Shown piece after piece: positions 46,589-56,628 of a stretch of 64,000 nt of DNA (its first letter is position 1; each line of letters starts with the position of its first letter). The DNA lies in assembly GCA_025060105.1 (NCBI GenBank), contig JANXCS010000001.1:104282-168281 (forward strand). Direction: 5' to 3'. The position numbers and the translations under genes were made by a program. A model generated the notes under the pieces. The model was not told the origin of the DNA. It was given only the letters and a program-made list of their open reading frames with translations, and did no database searches. Source of the DNA: Pseudothermotoga sp. Lineage in GTDB: Bacteria; Thermotogota; Thermotogae; Thermotogales; DSM-5069.

Positions 46589-47550
46589 TCTGGATCCACC
46601 TTGTTCATCAATTCGCCAGTCAAGATGTACCTTTCAAGGATCTCAAAAGTTTCGTTCATCAAGCCTTTAGATGCTTCTAGACAATATCCTCCTACATGTG
46701 GTGACATGACAACGTTTTTCATGACATTGAAAGGATATTTGCTCGGCAGGACACATTCCCTTTCCGAGCTGGGATAGACGTACCAGGTATCGATCGCTGC
46801 ACCGGCAAGAATTCCTTCTTTCAACGCCTCAAAGAGAGCTTCTTCATCCACCACTTCTCCACGCGAAACGTTTATCAAAAACTTGTTTTTCATTTTGAAT
46901 AACCTCTCTTTGTTGAACAAACCTCTCGTTTCTCTCGTGAGGGGAAGAGTGATGAAGACTACTTCGCTCTTTTCTATTGCCCAATCTAGGTCGGAAGTTA
47001 TACTGTCTTCTACTTTCTGGGCGTTTCTCCTCACTGCGATGATTTGACATTTGAAAGGTTCCAGTAACTTTGCAAGCTCTTGACCGATATGTCCGAATCC
47101 AACGATACAAACGCGCTTGTTGCGCAGACTGGTCCAGTGATCTTTTTCTCCTCCACGAATAGAATAACCATGCCAAATTCCATGTCGAAGGTCTCGATCA
47201 TATTCCACGACACGGCCAAGCAAAGACAAAGCGAGTGCGAGAGCTCTTTCTGCAACGGCGAAGGCATTCGAATGGCAGTTACACACGTTTATTTTCTTCT
47301 CTCTGATTGCTTGCCAATCGAGGGCGTTTACACCCGCCATAGGAACCACTATCAAACGCAGATTCTTTGCTTCGCTTATATCCTCTCTTGACAATCTTCC
47401 TGCCACAACAACCTCAGCTACTTTCAATAAAGAATTTGCCGCCGGGTTTTCAAAACGGGTTTCAAACGTTACATGTGGATATCTCTTTCTCAATTCATTT
47501 ATCCTATTCAACCACTCGATATCCAATCTGTTCATAAAAAGGACGATCAT
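46576..47550 (-). CDS. D-isomer 2-hydroxyacid dehydrogenase family protein
   Basis: NAD(P)-dependent dehydrogenase of 324 residues. Rossmann motif GFGHIGQELAKLL is at about 151-163. The catalytic Arg lies in INVSRGEVVDEEAL, Glu in the following region and His in SPHVGGYC. Closest subgroup (glycerate, phosphoglycerate or hydroxypyruvate type) is not decided. ATG 47550 follows GAGGTG at 5 nt. Confidence 0.88.
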   Translation of the reverse strand: MIVLFMNRLDIEWLNRINELRKRYPHVTFETRFENPAANSLLKVAEVVVAGRLSREDISEAKNLRLIVVPMAGVNALDWQAIREKKINVCNCHSNAFAVAERALALALSLLGRVVEYDRDLRHGIWHGYSIRGGEKDHWTSLRNKRVCIVGFGHIGQELAKLLEPFKCQIIAVRRNAQKVEDSITSDLDWAIEKSEVVFITLPLTRETRGLFNKERLFKMKNKFLINVSRGEVVDEEALFEALKEGILAGAAIDTWYVYPSSERECVLPSKYPFNVMKNVVMSPHVGGYCLEASKGLMNETFEILERYILTGELMNKVDPECEY

Positions 47551-47559
47551 AATATCACC

Positions 47560-48399
47560 TCAAAGTTGCAGCGACATCTCATATTGTTCAAACAGAGGTT
47601 GGAACCCAGCTTGCTTTGCGGCAGGATACAATGGGTCGTTCTCTGGAACATTACCTAAATAGCAGATTCTTCTCTTTTCAACTTGGCAAACGAAATTGGC
47701 AGATTGTTCAACCAGCTCTGAGTACGAGTACTCAACTTTGATTGGAGCACAATCCACGATGAATGCGTTCTCTTCACCTTTGCCCCACACAACATATCCT
47801 GAAAGATTCTGTCCAATTCTGGCCATTTTGTATCTATCACCTGAAAGCAGAAGCGTGACTGGCTCCCTCTGCCAGTTGGGATGTCTAGAAAGTCTCACCA
47901 TCGCTTCCAAAGCAGATTTGTGGATGGATTTTCTTTCGGTACTGAGAAAATGTGCTGAAAATCGTGGATTTGGAATTTCCTTTATCATAGAGATCAGTCT
48001 TCTTGTGACTCTAAAACCAAACTTTGAGTAGAAATTGAAAGCCCTTTCCTGGGTTGTGAGAACTTCAAGAACAACGCTCTTTACTCCCCTCTTCTTGAGT
48101 CCCTCAAGACCGAATGAGAGTATTTCCCTTGCTAAACCCGTTCCCCTTTCTTCGTGGATCACGCCCATAGAATCGATCCTTCCTCTATCTCTCCTGATGC
48201 AGCATAGAACGAAGCCAACGGGTTTTCCAGTTTTCAAAAAGATATACGAATCGGAGAGTGAAAGCGAATTTTCTCTCACATCGAGGTTGAATGAGAACAA
48301 ATCCCACTGGATAGGCAAAGGATAATCTTGGAATATCTCCTTCACCAAATTCAAAAATCGTATCAAGGGAAAGTCTGACACCTTAACTATCTCGTACAT
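47560..48399 (-). CDS. GNAT acetyltransferase with extra C-terminal domain
   Basis: A protein of 279 residues. N-terminal half is a GNAT domain with the acetyl-CoA loop in HEERGTGLAREILSFG and the C-terminal RAFNFYSKFGF strand. Residues about 155-279 are an additional domain that resembles a second, degenerate GNAT half. Substrate unknown. Between fliS and the dehydrogenase gene with short gaps. Confidence 0.85.
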   Translation of the reverse strand: MYEIVKVSDFPLIRFLNLVKEIFQDYPLPIQWDLFSFNLDVRENSLSLSDSYIFLKTGKPVGFVLCCIRRDRGRIDSMGVIHEERGTGLAREILSFGLEGLKKRGVKSVVLEVLTTQERAFNFYSKFGFRVTRRLISMIKEIPNPRFSAHFLSTERKSIHKSALEAMVRLSRHPNWQREPVTLLLSGDRYKMARIGQNLSGYVVWGKGEENAFIVDCAPIKVEYSYSELVEQSANFVCQVEKRRICYLGNVPENDPLYPAAKQAGFQPLFEQYEMSLQL

Positions 48400-48411
48400 G
48401 CGTTCACCCCA

Positions 48412-48813
48412 TCAGACCGATATGTTGAAGCCCCCTTCAGGTTTTCGTTCAACGCTTGAGGATTTCATCGCGGTTCTCCAGGCCATTAGCAGTTCTTCGA
48501 AGTAACCAAGGATTTCCTCGATCTTCTTGATATCTTTCTTAACGTTGCCTTCTACCAGGGTTTTGTACATGTAGAGATAGAGAGATCTGAGAGATTGAGC
48601 GATCTGTCCACCCTTCTCCATATCCAACGAGGCATTCAATTCCATCAATATGTCTTGCACCCTTTTGATTCTATCGTTGGCCTCTAAAAAAAGTTCTTTT
48701 TCAATGAGTTCTTTCGCTTCTTTGAGAAGTTCGATTGACCTTTCGTACATCATCTCAATTAACTTCGCCGGGCTGGCCGTCATTATAGCGTTTTCAAGAT
48801 AAAAATCTTTCAT
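48412..48813 (-). CDS. fliS: Flagellar chaperone FliS
   Basis: Export chaperone that holds flagellin before secretion; 133 residues. ATG 48813 is in TGATG overlap with the upstream stop, with GGGAGG upstream; the longer frame to 48903 is rejected. Family features: YLENAIMTASPAKLIEMMYERSIELLKEA, KRVQDILMELNASLD, AQSLRSLYLYMYK and LLMAWRTAM. No other flagellar structural genes are seen in the window. Confidence 0.93.
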   Translation of the reverse strand: MKDFYLENAIMTASPAKLIEMMYERSIELLKEAKELIEKELFLEANDRIKRVQDILMELNASLDMEKGGQIAQSLRSLYLYMYKTLVEGNVKKDIKKIEEILGYFEELLMAWRTAMKSSSVERKPEGGFNISV

Positions 48814-49391
48814 CAAGTTCTCGCCTCCCTCAACTTTGAAAGAGCTTTCTCGAAAAGCGTTGCATAGAAGCGCATGACCTGAGGCATATCTTTTTCGAGA
48901 CAATCAGCTATCAAACTCATATCTTGTTTTTCTAAAGCTTGCAGAAAATTCTTCAACTTCACCACAACCATGGTACTGCCGTCAGTTTCCACTGGCACAA
49001 TGACTTGTACACTCTGCCTGAGATCTTCCAAAGCAGAAATGGCATTGGATAGATCTTCGATGTCTTTGAAGGCTTTAGGTTCAAGCTCCCTGACTCTCCC
49101 AGCCACACCTGGTAGCAAGTTGATGACGGTGTCTATGTAATTCAAAATGCTAGGTAGCATATCTTCAAGATACTTTTGCGGTGTGACAAAATCCATGACT
49201 ATTCTTTCTCCATCATATAAAGGTTCAGACAACCTTTCAGAAAGTTTGTTTGTTTCAATTTCTTGATCGTCTATGATGATCCTTTTGAGTACCATACCCT
49301 TAGGTGCTATACGATCGTACAGTTCACCGAGATTCTTGAACTGACTCTCTGAAAATACCGATTCTTTCCCATTCAATAGAACCCTCACCAC
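48813..49391 (-). CDS. FliS-linked protein of unknown function
   Basis: A protein of 192 residues with no family I can name. The first 70 residues read like a small beta-grasp domain (VRVLLNGKE; ELYDRIAPKG; RIIIDDQEIE; YDGERIVMDFV). The rest is helical (about 75-192). It overlaps fliS by 1 nt and has AAGGAG before its GTG start, so it is almost certainly cotranslated with FliS. A flagellin or FliS partner is a reasonable hypothesis only. Confidence 0.75.
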   Translation of the reverse strand: MVRVLLNGKESVFSESQFKNLGELYDRIAPKGMVLKRIIIDDQEIETNKLSERLSEPLYDGERIVMDFVTPQKYLEDMLPSILNYIDTVINLLPGVAGRVRELEPKAFKDIEDLSNAISALEDLRQSVQVIVPVETDGSTMVVVKLKNFLQALEKQDMSLIADCLEKDMPQVMRFYATLFEKALSKLREART

Positions 49392-49395
49392 AGTA

Positions 49396-49923
49396 TCAAC
49401 TCCTTCTCATAGAAGCAAGAAAGATCAAAGCAACTGTTTTAGCATCATTTATTTTGCCTTCTTGGCACATTCTCACGGCTTCGTTCAGAGGGAGCTTGAC
49501 TGTTTCAAGTATCTCATCGGGGTCGAGTTGTTGTTCCAGTTGCATCAAATCCTCAGCCAAATACAGATGTATCTTCTCGCTTGAGAAACCAGGACTTGTG
49601 TATATGAAACCAAGGTAAGAGAGTTTCCTGCTCAAAAGTCCCGTTTCTTCACGGAGTTCCCTCAAAGCACATTCGTCAGTGGATTCATCCCGATCAAGTT
49701 TTCCAGCCGGTACTTCGAGCAACTCTTCACCGATGGGGTATCTGAACTGTTTGACCAAAACGACTTCACCGCTTTCGAATAAAGGTAAAACCGCGACCGC
49801 TCCTGGATGCAGCACGACTTCTCTCGATGAAGTTCTACCGTTCCCAAGCTCCACCTGGTCCACCTTGACAGTGATGATTTTACCAGCGAAAACAGTTCGG
49901 CTCACGAGTGTTTTTTCCCTCAA
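49396..49923 (-). CDS. NUDIX hydrolase, ADP-ribose pyrophosphatase-like
   Basis: A protein of 175 residues. The NUDIX box is complete: GKLDRDESTDECALRELREETGLL. The strand VLVKQFRYPIGEELLEVPAGK before it is typical of ADP-ribose pyrophosphatases. TTG start follows GAGGGGTG right after the smc stop. Cleans up ADP-ribose or related nucleotides; exact substrate not known. Confidence 0.93.
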   Translation of the reverse strand: MREKTLVSRTVFAGKIITVKVDQVELGNGRTSSREVVLHPGAVAVLPLFESGEVVLVKQFRYPIGEELLEVPAGKLDRDESTDECALRELREETGLLSRKLSYLGFIYTSPGFSSEKIHLYLAEDLMQLEQQLDPDEILETVKLPLNEAVRMCQEGKINDAKTVALIFLASMRRS

Positions 49924-49929
49924 GTGTTT

Positions 49930-52900
49930 TCACCCCTCTATAGCTAGGTTCTCCAGTTCGACTGGTACTACATTCGAAATACCATCCACCATCGCTATAC
50001 CGTGCAGTACACTCGCGGCTTCCATGACTGCTTTGTTGTGCGTGATCACTATGAACTGTGTACGATCTTTGTTGGCTATCAATAAGCGTTTGAATCTTTC
50101 CGCGTTGAATTCGTCCAGCGCCGCGTCAATTTCGTCCAGCACATAGAATGGACTTGGATTGACTTCCATAAGTGAAAACAAAAGAGCTATGCCAACGAGT
50201 GATTTTTCTCCACCAGAGAGCAACTGAAGTTTTTGCATCCTTTTTCCAGGTTTCTTGAGTGATATCTCCAGGCCAGATTCGAGCAGATCCTTTCCCGCTT
50301 CCAAGCGAATTTCGCCTTCGGCTCCCGGAAAGAGTTGAGATACATAACGCGAGAAAGCGGCATTCACCTGTTCATAAACATCTAAAAAGCGTTTCCTTGC
50401 TTCCTCATCCGTTTTTTCTATGAGTTCCTCGATTTTCTTTTTCGATTCTTCTAGATCCTTCTTTTCCATTGCCAGCTCTTCATATCTTTTTTCCACTTCG
50501 TTGTATTCTTCTATTGCTGTTAAATCCACAGGCCCAAGGTATTTTATCTTGTTCTGGAGATCCTCCATCTCGTTTTTTAAAGCCTCCAATACCTCTTCCG
50601 ATAATTCTTCAACTTGTTGCGCTGAATCAATATCTATCTCCTTTAAATGCTGTTCTATCCTACTTTTGACCTCTTGGATGAGCAACTCGAGGTGATGGGA
50701 GTTCTCCCTCAGTTTTTCCCTCTCTTCTTTGAGCTGATTCATTCGCGTTTCCAGTTCGTTCAATTGATTCAACTTCTGATCTTTATCCATCCTCTGCATT
50801 CTCATGGACTCGAACAATTCCTCGGTTTCTTTGCGTATTGACTCCAATTCTCTTGCGTTCTCTAAAAGTTCCAGTTTGGTACGTTCTATTTGTGTCTCCA
50901 ACTCAACTGCTTGCCGTTGCAAATAGATCTTTTCCTCCGAAGATTTTTCCATTTGACTTTTGATCCTTTCGAGTTCTGATTCATAATGGATCTTTTTCTC
51001 TACAGCGCTGGTAAGATCGGCTTTCAATTCGAGGTACCTTGTGGAAACTTCTTCTAGTAAACGCTTTTCTGATACCAATTCCTTGTCAAAGATCTCGATG
51101 TTTTTTTGAAATTCTTCGACCTCTACCCTCACTGCATCGAGTTGGTTCAATATTTCTTGTTTTCTCAGCTTCAGTCCTTCTGAGCGACTTTTGTACTCTC
51201 TTTCAAGTTGCTGGAGTGAATCTACCTCTTTTTTTACATCTTCGAAGGTTTTTCCGAGTTCTTCTATCATTCTTTTCGTGATCCCATCTTGTGTTGCAAT
51301 CTCCAAAAGCTCTTTCTCAACGAGTTCGCGTTGTCTCTTCAATCCATCGAGTTCCTCTTCAATTTGTTTTAAGTTAGAATCAAGTTTTTTCTCCAACGAA
51401 GTATATTGCATCCTTTGCAAGCTGATTTCGTTGAGTTTTGTCTTTCTGATGATGAGTGAATCACCTCTATCTGGGGTTGTTTCGCCACCCGTAATAGAAC
51501 CGTGAGGTCCAATGATTTCACCATCTAAGGTTGCGATTCGACATCTCAAACGGTATTTACGTTTCATATCGATTGCGTCTTCTAGGTTTCTTACTATCAC
51601 ATCGCTTCCAAACAGATAAGCTGGTAAGTTCGAGAATTGTTGAGAGACGGTCACAAGTTGTGCGGCATAGCCTACGAAACCAGGATGGTTTTCTATCTCA
51701 CGAAGTCTGACAAATTGTGGTTCTATGAGATCTAATGGAAGAAAAGTAACACGACCAATTTTTTCTTTTTTTAACCATTCTATGATGTTTCGCGCATCCT
51801 CGGCGGAGTCAACCACCACGTGTTGAACTGCCCCTCCAAGTAGCGCTTCGATCGCCTTGGCGTGCTCTGGTTGAAAGTTCAGCAAGTTTCCCACGACGTC
51901 ATGAACGTTTGTGAACTCTCCTTCAGCTTTCTTCGCAAAGATCGTTCTCACGGCTCGTGAATATCCTTCATAGCTAGCGATGAGTTGACGCAATCTTTTT
52001 TCTTCATCGTCCAGATATCTAAGATTTCTGCGAATTTCATCCAATTTTTCTAGGAGTTGTTCTCGCTCGCCTTTGAGATGGCCAATCTGTGATTCGATAG
52101 CTTTCAATTCTTCGGAAAGTTTGCTCTTTCGATGGCTCGTTTTACTTGATTTCTCAAAAAGTGTTGAAAGTTCGTACTGGAGAGCATTCAACCTCTCAAT
52201 TTTTGCCGAAAGTTGGGTTTGAAGCATGGAGATTCTCCTTCTAAGGTCTTCCAGAGTTTCATCCAGTTTGGTCAACTCATTCTCCAGAGACACTCTTTTT
52301 TTCTCAAGAGAAGACAGTTTCTCTCTCAAAAGAAGTGCATTCTTCTCTTTTTCTGAATATCTTGAAAGTATCTCTTCTCTAGCTTGCTCTGCTTGTCTCA
52401 ATTGTTGTTCCTTCTGATTCACTTCCTCAAGGAGGGCTTTGAATATCAAACTGAGTTCGTCTTTTCTTTTCAAAAGTTGTGAATTTTGCTCGTCGATCAA
52501 GTATATCTTCGTATTCAGTTCAACGTAATGGCTCTCGAGTTCGCTGAGTTTTCTGTTGTAAATTTCTCTCATCTCACTGAGCGCAATTTGTCGTTTCTTG
52601 TAGTCTTCAAGGAAGGTTGTGAAGGCCTCTATCTCTTTGTCAACGTTTGCGAATTCTTGCTTCAGTGTTGACCATTGAGACTCAAGTTCTATGAGTTTTT
52701 TCTGAACTTGATTGATTTTCTCCTGATTGTTCGCAAATTCAGCTTGAAGATTCTCAAGCCTTTTGAGATCTCTTTTCAACACATTACCGAAGAAGAACTT
52801 TTTAACTTGATCTAACCTTTCTACGTACTCTTTGTATCGCTCAGCTCTTTTAGCTTTGAGGTATAGTGACTTTTTCTGCCTATCGAGCTCAACCAAAAGA

Positions 52901-53457
52901 TCCTGTATTCGCACGAGGTTGTTTGAAACGTTTTCAAGCTTCATCAGAGCCTCCCGTTTCTTTTCCTTGTAGAACGATGTGCCTGCGGCTTCCTCGAACA
53001 GAACCCTTATCTCCTCCGGCGTTGCGTTTGTTATACGTTCTATTTGCCCTTGGCCGACGATGGAATACAATTCTTTCCCAGCACCGGTTCCTGCAAATCT
53101 TTCGTGAATGTCTTTCAAACGAACCGACTCACCATTGAGCATGTAGATGTTCTTGCCATCGTTGGAAAGCATCCGTGCCACTGTGAAGGTGTCGCCGTCG
53201 TGTTCAAAGGTCAATTCTACATAGGCGAATGAGCCAGCGGGAGCCATGCTTGAACCAGCAAATATTACGTCGAACTTCTCTTCGGCACGCAATTGTCTCA
53301 TTGATTGTTCTCCAAACACCCATCTGATCGCATCCACTATGTTGGACTTGCCTCCCCCGTTGGGTCCAACTATTGCTGTCACTCCCTCTGCGAAGCTCAA
53401 CCTTGTCGGTTTTGCAAAGGATTTAAAACCATGTAGGAGCATGCTCTTGAGCCGCAC
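49930..53457 (-). CDS. smc: Chromosome segregation protein SMC
   Basis: Condensin ATPase of 1175 residues. N-terminal Walker A GPNGGGKSNIVDAIRWVFGE is at about 31-50. Two long coiled coils (about 170-500 and 670-1020) flank the hinge (about 510-660, with HVVVDSAEDARNIIEWL and TLDGEIIGPHGSITGG). The C-terminal signature LLSGGEKSLVGIALLF and Walker B FYVLDEIDAALD complete the head. GTG start behind GGGGG. ScpA and ScpB are not in the window. Confidence 0.98.
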   Translation of the reverse strand: MRLKSMLLHGFKSFAKPTRLSFAEGVTAIVGPNGGGKSNIVDAIRWVFGEQSMRQLRAEEKFDVIFAGSSMAPAGSFAYVELTFEHDGDTFTVARMLSNDGKNIYMLNGESVRLKDIHERFAGTGAGKELYSIVGQGQIERITNATPEEIRVLFEEAAGTSFYKEKKREALMKLENVSNNLVRIQDLLVELDRQKKSLYLKAKRAERYKEYVERLDQVKKFFFGNVLKRDLKRLENLQAEFANNQEKINQVQKKLIELESQWSTLKQEFANVDKEIEAFTTFLEDYKKRQIALSEMREIYNRKLSELESHYVELNTKIYLIDEQNSQLLKRKDELSLIFKALLEEVNQKEQQLRQAEQAREEILSRYSEKEKNALLLREKLSSLEKKRVSLENELTKLDETLEDLRRRISMLQTQLSAKIERLNALQYELSTLFEKSSKTSHRKSKLSEELKAIESQIGHLKGEREQLLEKLDEIRRNLRYLDDEEKRLRQLIASYEGYSRAVRTIFAKKAEGEFTNVHDVVGNLLNFQPEHAKAIEALLGGAVQHVVVDSAEDARNIIEWLKKEKIGRVTFLPLDLIEPQFVRLREIENHPGFVGYAAQLVTVSQQFSNLPAYLFGSDVIVRNLEDAIDMKRKYRLRCRIATLDGEIIGPHGSITGGETTPDRGDSLIIRKTKLNEISLQRMQYTSLEKKLDSNLKQIEEELDGLKRQRELVEKELLEIATQDGITKRMIEELGKTFEDVKKEVDSLQQLEREYKSRSEGLKLRKQEILNQLDAVRVEVEEFQKNIEIFDKELVSEKRLLEEVSTRYLELKADLTSAVEKKIHYESELERIKSQMEKSSEEKIYLQRQAVELETQIERTKLELLENARELESIRKETEELFESMRMQRMDKDQKLNQLNELETRMNQLKEEREKLRENSHHLELLIQEVKSRIEQHLKEIDIDSAQQVEELSEEVLEALKNEMEDLQNKIKYLGPVDLTAIEEYNEVEKRYEELAMEKKDLEESKKKIEELIEKTDEEARKRFLDVYEQVNAAFSRYVSQLFPGAEGEIRLEAGKDLLESGLEISLKKPGKRMQKLQLLSGGEKSLVGIALLFSLMEVNPSPFYVLDEIDAALDEFNAERFKRLLIANKDRTQFIVITHNKAVMEAASVLHGIAMVDGISNVVPVELENLAIEG

Positions 53458-53472
53458 TTTTTTGCCCCCTAT

Positions 53473-54600
53473 TCAAACACTATAAACCAAGCGTCCCTCC
53501 ACATAAAGGGCAACGACGTTCAACTCATCATCCAAAGCGACGAGATTCGCGACTTGCCCTTCCGCGATGAATCCATCACTCAAACCGCTCGCCTTAGCTG
53601 GTGTGAAGCTTGCCATTATCAAGGCGGATCTGAGCGGTACATCCAACTTGAAGACCAGATTTCTTACAGCTTGATCGATCGTGAGCGTGCTACCGGCGAG
53701 CGTGTTTTTACCGAGAAGTTTTGCAACACCATCTCGGACTTCAACGTTCATTTGACCGAGCTCGTACACACCGTTGTTCAAACCTGTGGCTGATATCGAA
53801 TCGCTGACCAAAAAAGATTTGAAAACACCTTTAATTTTCATAGCAAGCTTAACTGTCGTGGGATGAAGATGAACAAAGTCGCATATCAATTCACAATAAA
53901 TCTTTTCGTTCGTCAAGACAGCCCCCAGTACACCTGGTTCTCTATGGTCGAACTGTTTCATAGCATTGAAGACGTGCGTTGCTCTTCTAGCTCCAGCTCT
54001 GATGGCATCCATAGTTTGGTCATACGTAGCATTTGTGTGTGCGATGCTGACGATTACCTTGTGTCTTCGTAGTAAATTGATAGCTTCTTTTGCGCCATTG
54101 AGCTCTGGGGCGATAGCAAAAATTTTTATAACATCACCGAATCCTGTCAAGAAGTGTTCTAGTTCGTCGAGATCTGGGTGTTTGATCATTTCACGTTTAT
54201 GCGCACCGCTTTTTGTTGGGTTTAAGTAAGGTCCCTCAACGTACAATCCACCTATTTTGGAAGCGAGCTCACGGTTATCCATAGCTTCTCTAACGGTGGA
54301 GGCGACCTTCGATATGTTCTCGAAACTGTCTGAAACGGTCGTTGGAAAGAAGCAACCGACTCCATGTTCGGCGTAAAATAAGGAAAGCCGTGCGAGATCT
54401 TCAATCTTTGCCCTCATCACATCGATACCTATCGCACCGTGTGTGTGGCTGTCAATGAACGCTGGAGCTAAAATTGGATAGCTTCGTTGTGCGACAAGGT
54501 TATCTTTCTCAATCGAGACTATTCTATCGTTTCTGATCGTTACACAAACCTCCTCAAATTCTCTGAGAGGTGTGAACAACCGTTTGGCTCGAAGTTTCAA
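53473..54600 (-). CDS. nagA: N-acetylglucosamine-6-phosphate deacetylase
   Basis: Amidohydrolase that removes acetate from GlcNAc-6-P in amino sugar use and wall recycling; 375 residues. TTG 54600 is 9 nt after GGGAG; TTG 54609 directly abuts that site. Metal motif DSHTHG, YVEGPYLNPTKSGAH with metal Glu, AHTNATYDQ, THVFNAM and the catalytic Asp in LVSDSISATG are all seen. nagB is not adjacent. It is first in the minus-strand run containing smc. Confidence 0.95.
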   Translation of the reverse strand: MKLRAKRLFTPLREFEEVCVTIRNDRIVSIEKDNLVAQRSYPILAPAFIDSHTHGAIGIDVMRAKIEDLARLSLFYAEHGVGCFFPTTVSDSFENISKVASTVREAMDNRELASKIGGLYVEGPYLNPTKSGAHKREMIKHPDLDELEHFLTGFGDVIKIFAIAPELNGAKEAINLLRRHKVIVSIAHTNATYDQTMDAIRAGARRATHVFNAMKQFDHREPGVLGAVLTNEKIYCELICDFVHLHPTTVKLAMKIKGVFKSFLVSDSISATGLNNGVYELGQMNVEVRDGVAKLLGKNTLAGSTLTIDQAVRNLVFKLDVPLRSALIMASFTPAKASGLSDGFIAEGQVANLVALDDELNVVALYVEGRLVYSV

Positions 54601-54652
54601 ATTTATCAACTCCCGTATGGTCTTGAATCTCCAGAAAATTTGTACTTCTCCT

Positions 54653-54682
54653 TTGATTATGATAACACTTGTGTGGTAATAT
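54653..54682 (+). promoter_or_regulatory. Putative thrS promoter
   Basis: TTGATT (54653-54658), 18 nt, TAATAT (54677-54682), then AAAGGAGGTG before the thrS ATG. There is no T-box-like leader; the space to the gene is only about 25 nt. Confidence 0.5.
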
Positions 54683-54685
54683 TAA
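54656..54685 (-). promoter_or_regulatory. Possible nagA-smc operon promoter
   Basis: Minus-strand TTAATA (54680-54685) and CATAAT (54656-54661) at 18 nt. It overlaps the thrS promoter face to face, so the two would compete. Weak -35. Confidence 0.35.
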
Positions 54686-54706
54686 CTTAAAAAAGGAGGT
54701 GTCGAG

Positions 54707-56626
54707 ATGAAGCTTTTCATCAAAGATGTTGGCGAGATAGATTTGGATGGACCTATAACGATTCAGACTGTTGCGAAGAAGATGGGTAGAAATGATGTCA
54801 TAGCTGCGATTCAAGATGGAAAGTTGCTTGACATTCGCGACACATTGAACGCTGGGCGAATTGAGCTCATAACGATCAACCATCCCCTCGCGCCACAAAT
54901 TTATCGTCATACGATGTCCCACATCATGGCCCACGCAGTGACGAGAATATTTGGTGAGGATAAAGTCCTGCTTGGTATAGGTCCGGTGATCGAAAACGGA
55001 TTTTATTATGATTTTGAGATTGCCTCTGGAAGGATTGTGGAAGAAGATTTACCGAAGATCGAAGAAATGATGAGGAAAATTATCAACGAAGATCTATCCA
55101 TAGAACGAATCACCATGAGGAGGCATGAAGCCATAGAGTTCATGAAGAAGAGAGGACAGAAGTACAAGGTTGAATTGTTGCATGAGATGGAAGAAGAGGT
55201 CGTAACCTTTTACAAGCAGGGTGAATTCATCGATTTGTGTAAAGGACCACATTTGCCATCTACAGGAATTGTGAAACATTTCAAGTTGCTCTCGATTTCC
55301 GGTGCGTATTGGAGAGGGAATGAGAACAATCCTATGCTTCAAAGGATATACGGCACAGCCTTTGCAAGTGAGGAAGAATTGAACAGATATGTGGAAATGC
55401 TTGAGGAAGCCAAGAGAAGGGATCACAGAAAACTGGGACCAGCGCTGGGAATATTTTTCATTGACTATGACTACGCACCTGGTATGCCTATCTTCACTCC
55501 AGCAGGAACGATTATTCTGCGCGAGTTGATGAATTTCTCAAGAGAATTGCACTTGAACAGCGGATATCAAGAGGTCATGACCCCGTTGGTGATGAGCGAA
55601 AAACTTTGGAGGATGTCTGGGCACTGGGATCACTACAAAGAAAACATGTATTTCACTTCGAAAGAAGATCAGAATTTCGCAATAAAACCGATGAATTGCC
55701 CAGGGCACATACTGATTTACAAGAGCAGAACAGTATCGTACAGAGATTTGCCGATGAGGTATTTCGAGTTTGGACGAGTTCATAGGTACGAGAGAAGTGG
55801 AGTGCTTCACGGATTGCTCCGAGTTAGAAGTTTCACACAAGACGATGCCCATATTTTCTGTAGAACCGACCAAATAGAACAAGAGATTGTGGGAATCATA
55901 AGATTGATAGAACGCATATATGCCCAATTTGGTTTTGAATATTCCGTCGAGCTGAGCACTATGCCGGAGAACCATATGGGTGATGTGGAAACTTGGAACA
56001 TGGCCACCGAATCTCTCAAGAACGCTTTAGACTCGATCAAGTTGCCCTACATAATTAAAGAAGGTGAAGGAGCCTTCTATGGGCCGAAGATAGATTTCCA
56101 TGTGAAAGATTCCATCGGCAGAACTTGGCAATGCGCCACGGTTCAACTCGATTTTCTTATGCCACAGAGATTTGATCTATACTATGTAGATGCAGATGGT
56201 TCTGAGGTTCGACCGGTGATGATACATACGGCGAAGTACGGGAGTTTGGAAAGGTTTCTCGGCATACTCATCGAACATTTCGCTGGGGCTTTCCCAACAT
56301 GGCTTGCTCCAGTTCAGGTTGTGATTTTACCCATTTCAGATAGACACAGGCATTATGCCGAGCAACTCGTTGAAAATTTCTCTCAAAGCGGTGTAAGAGT
56401 CAAACTCGATGCGCGCCATGAAACACTTTCTTACAGGGTGAGAGAAGCTCAGACTATGAAGATACCATACATGTTGATCGTCGGAGATAGAGAAATGAAT
56501 GAGAAAAAAGCATCTGTTAGGACCAGAAAGGGAACCGATCTTGGTGCGAAGGATGTGAATGAGATTCTGAACGTGATACTTCAAGAAATAAAAACGCGCT
56601 CGTTGAAGAGCTTGTTAGAGGGATGA
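54707..56626 (+). CDS. thrS: Threonyl-tRNA synthetase
   Basis: Class II synthetase, 639 residues. N-terminal TGS domain (residues 1-60), editing domain with the [11 protein letters not shown] metal motif, catalytic core with [45 protein letters not shown] (motif 2), and anticodon-binding domain from about 535. ATG follows AAAGGAGGTG. Stop overlaps the next gene region. Confidence 0.98.
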   Translation: MKLFIKDVGEIDLDGPITIQTVAKKMGRNDVIAAIQDGKLLDIRDTLNAGRIELITINHPLAPQIYRHTMSHIMAHAVTRIFGEDKVLLGIGPVIENGFYYDFEIASGRIVEEDLPKIEEMMRKIINEDLSIERITMRRHEAIEFMKKRGQKYKVELLHEMEEEVVTFYKQGEFIDLCKGPHLPSTGIVKHFKLLSISGAYWRGNENNPMLQRIYGTAFASEEELNRYVEMLEEAKRRDHRKLGPALGIFFIDYDYAPGMPIFTPAGTIILRELMNFSRELHLNSGYQEVMTPLVMSEKLWRMSGHWDHYKENMYFTSKEDQNFAIKPMNCPGHILIYKSRTVSYRDLPMRYFEFGRVHRYERSGVLHGLLRVRSFTQDDAHIFCRTDQIEQEIVGIIRLIERIYAQFGFEYSVELSTMPENHMGDVETWNMATESLKNALDSIKLPYIIKEGEGAFYGPKIDFHVKDSIGRTWQCATVQLDFLMPQRFDLYYVDADGSEVRPVMIHTAKYGSLERFLGILIEHFAGAFPTWLAPVQVVILPISDRHRHYAEQLVENFSQSGVRVKLDARHETLSYRVREAQTMKIPYMLIVGDREMNEKKASVRTRKGTDLGAKDVNEILNVILQEIKTRSLKSLLEG

Positions 56627-56628
56627 GC

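Noticed and set aside
50420-50695. Serine/phenylalanine-rich plus-strand open frames inside smc, and similar antisense frames elsewhere
   Set aside because: These are reverse-strand shadows of Glu/Lys-rich coiled-coil coding sequence, with no ribosome-binding sites or family features.
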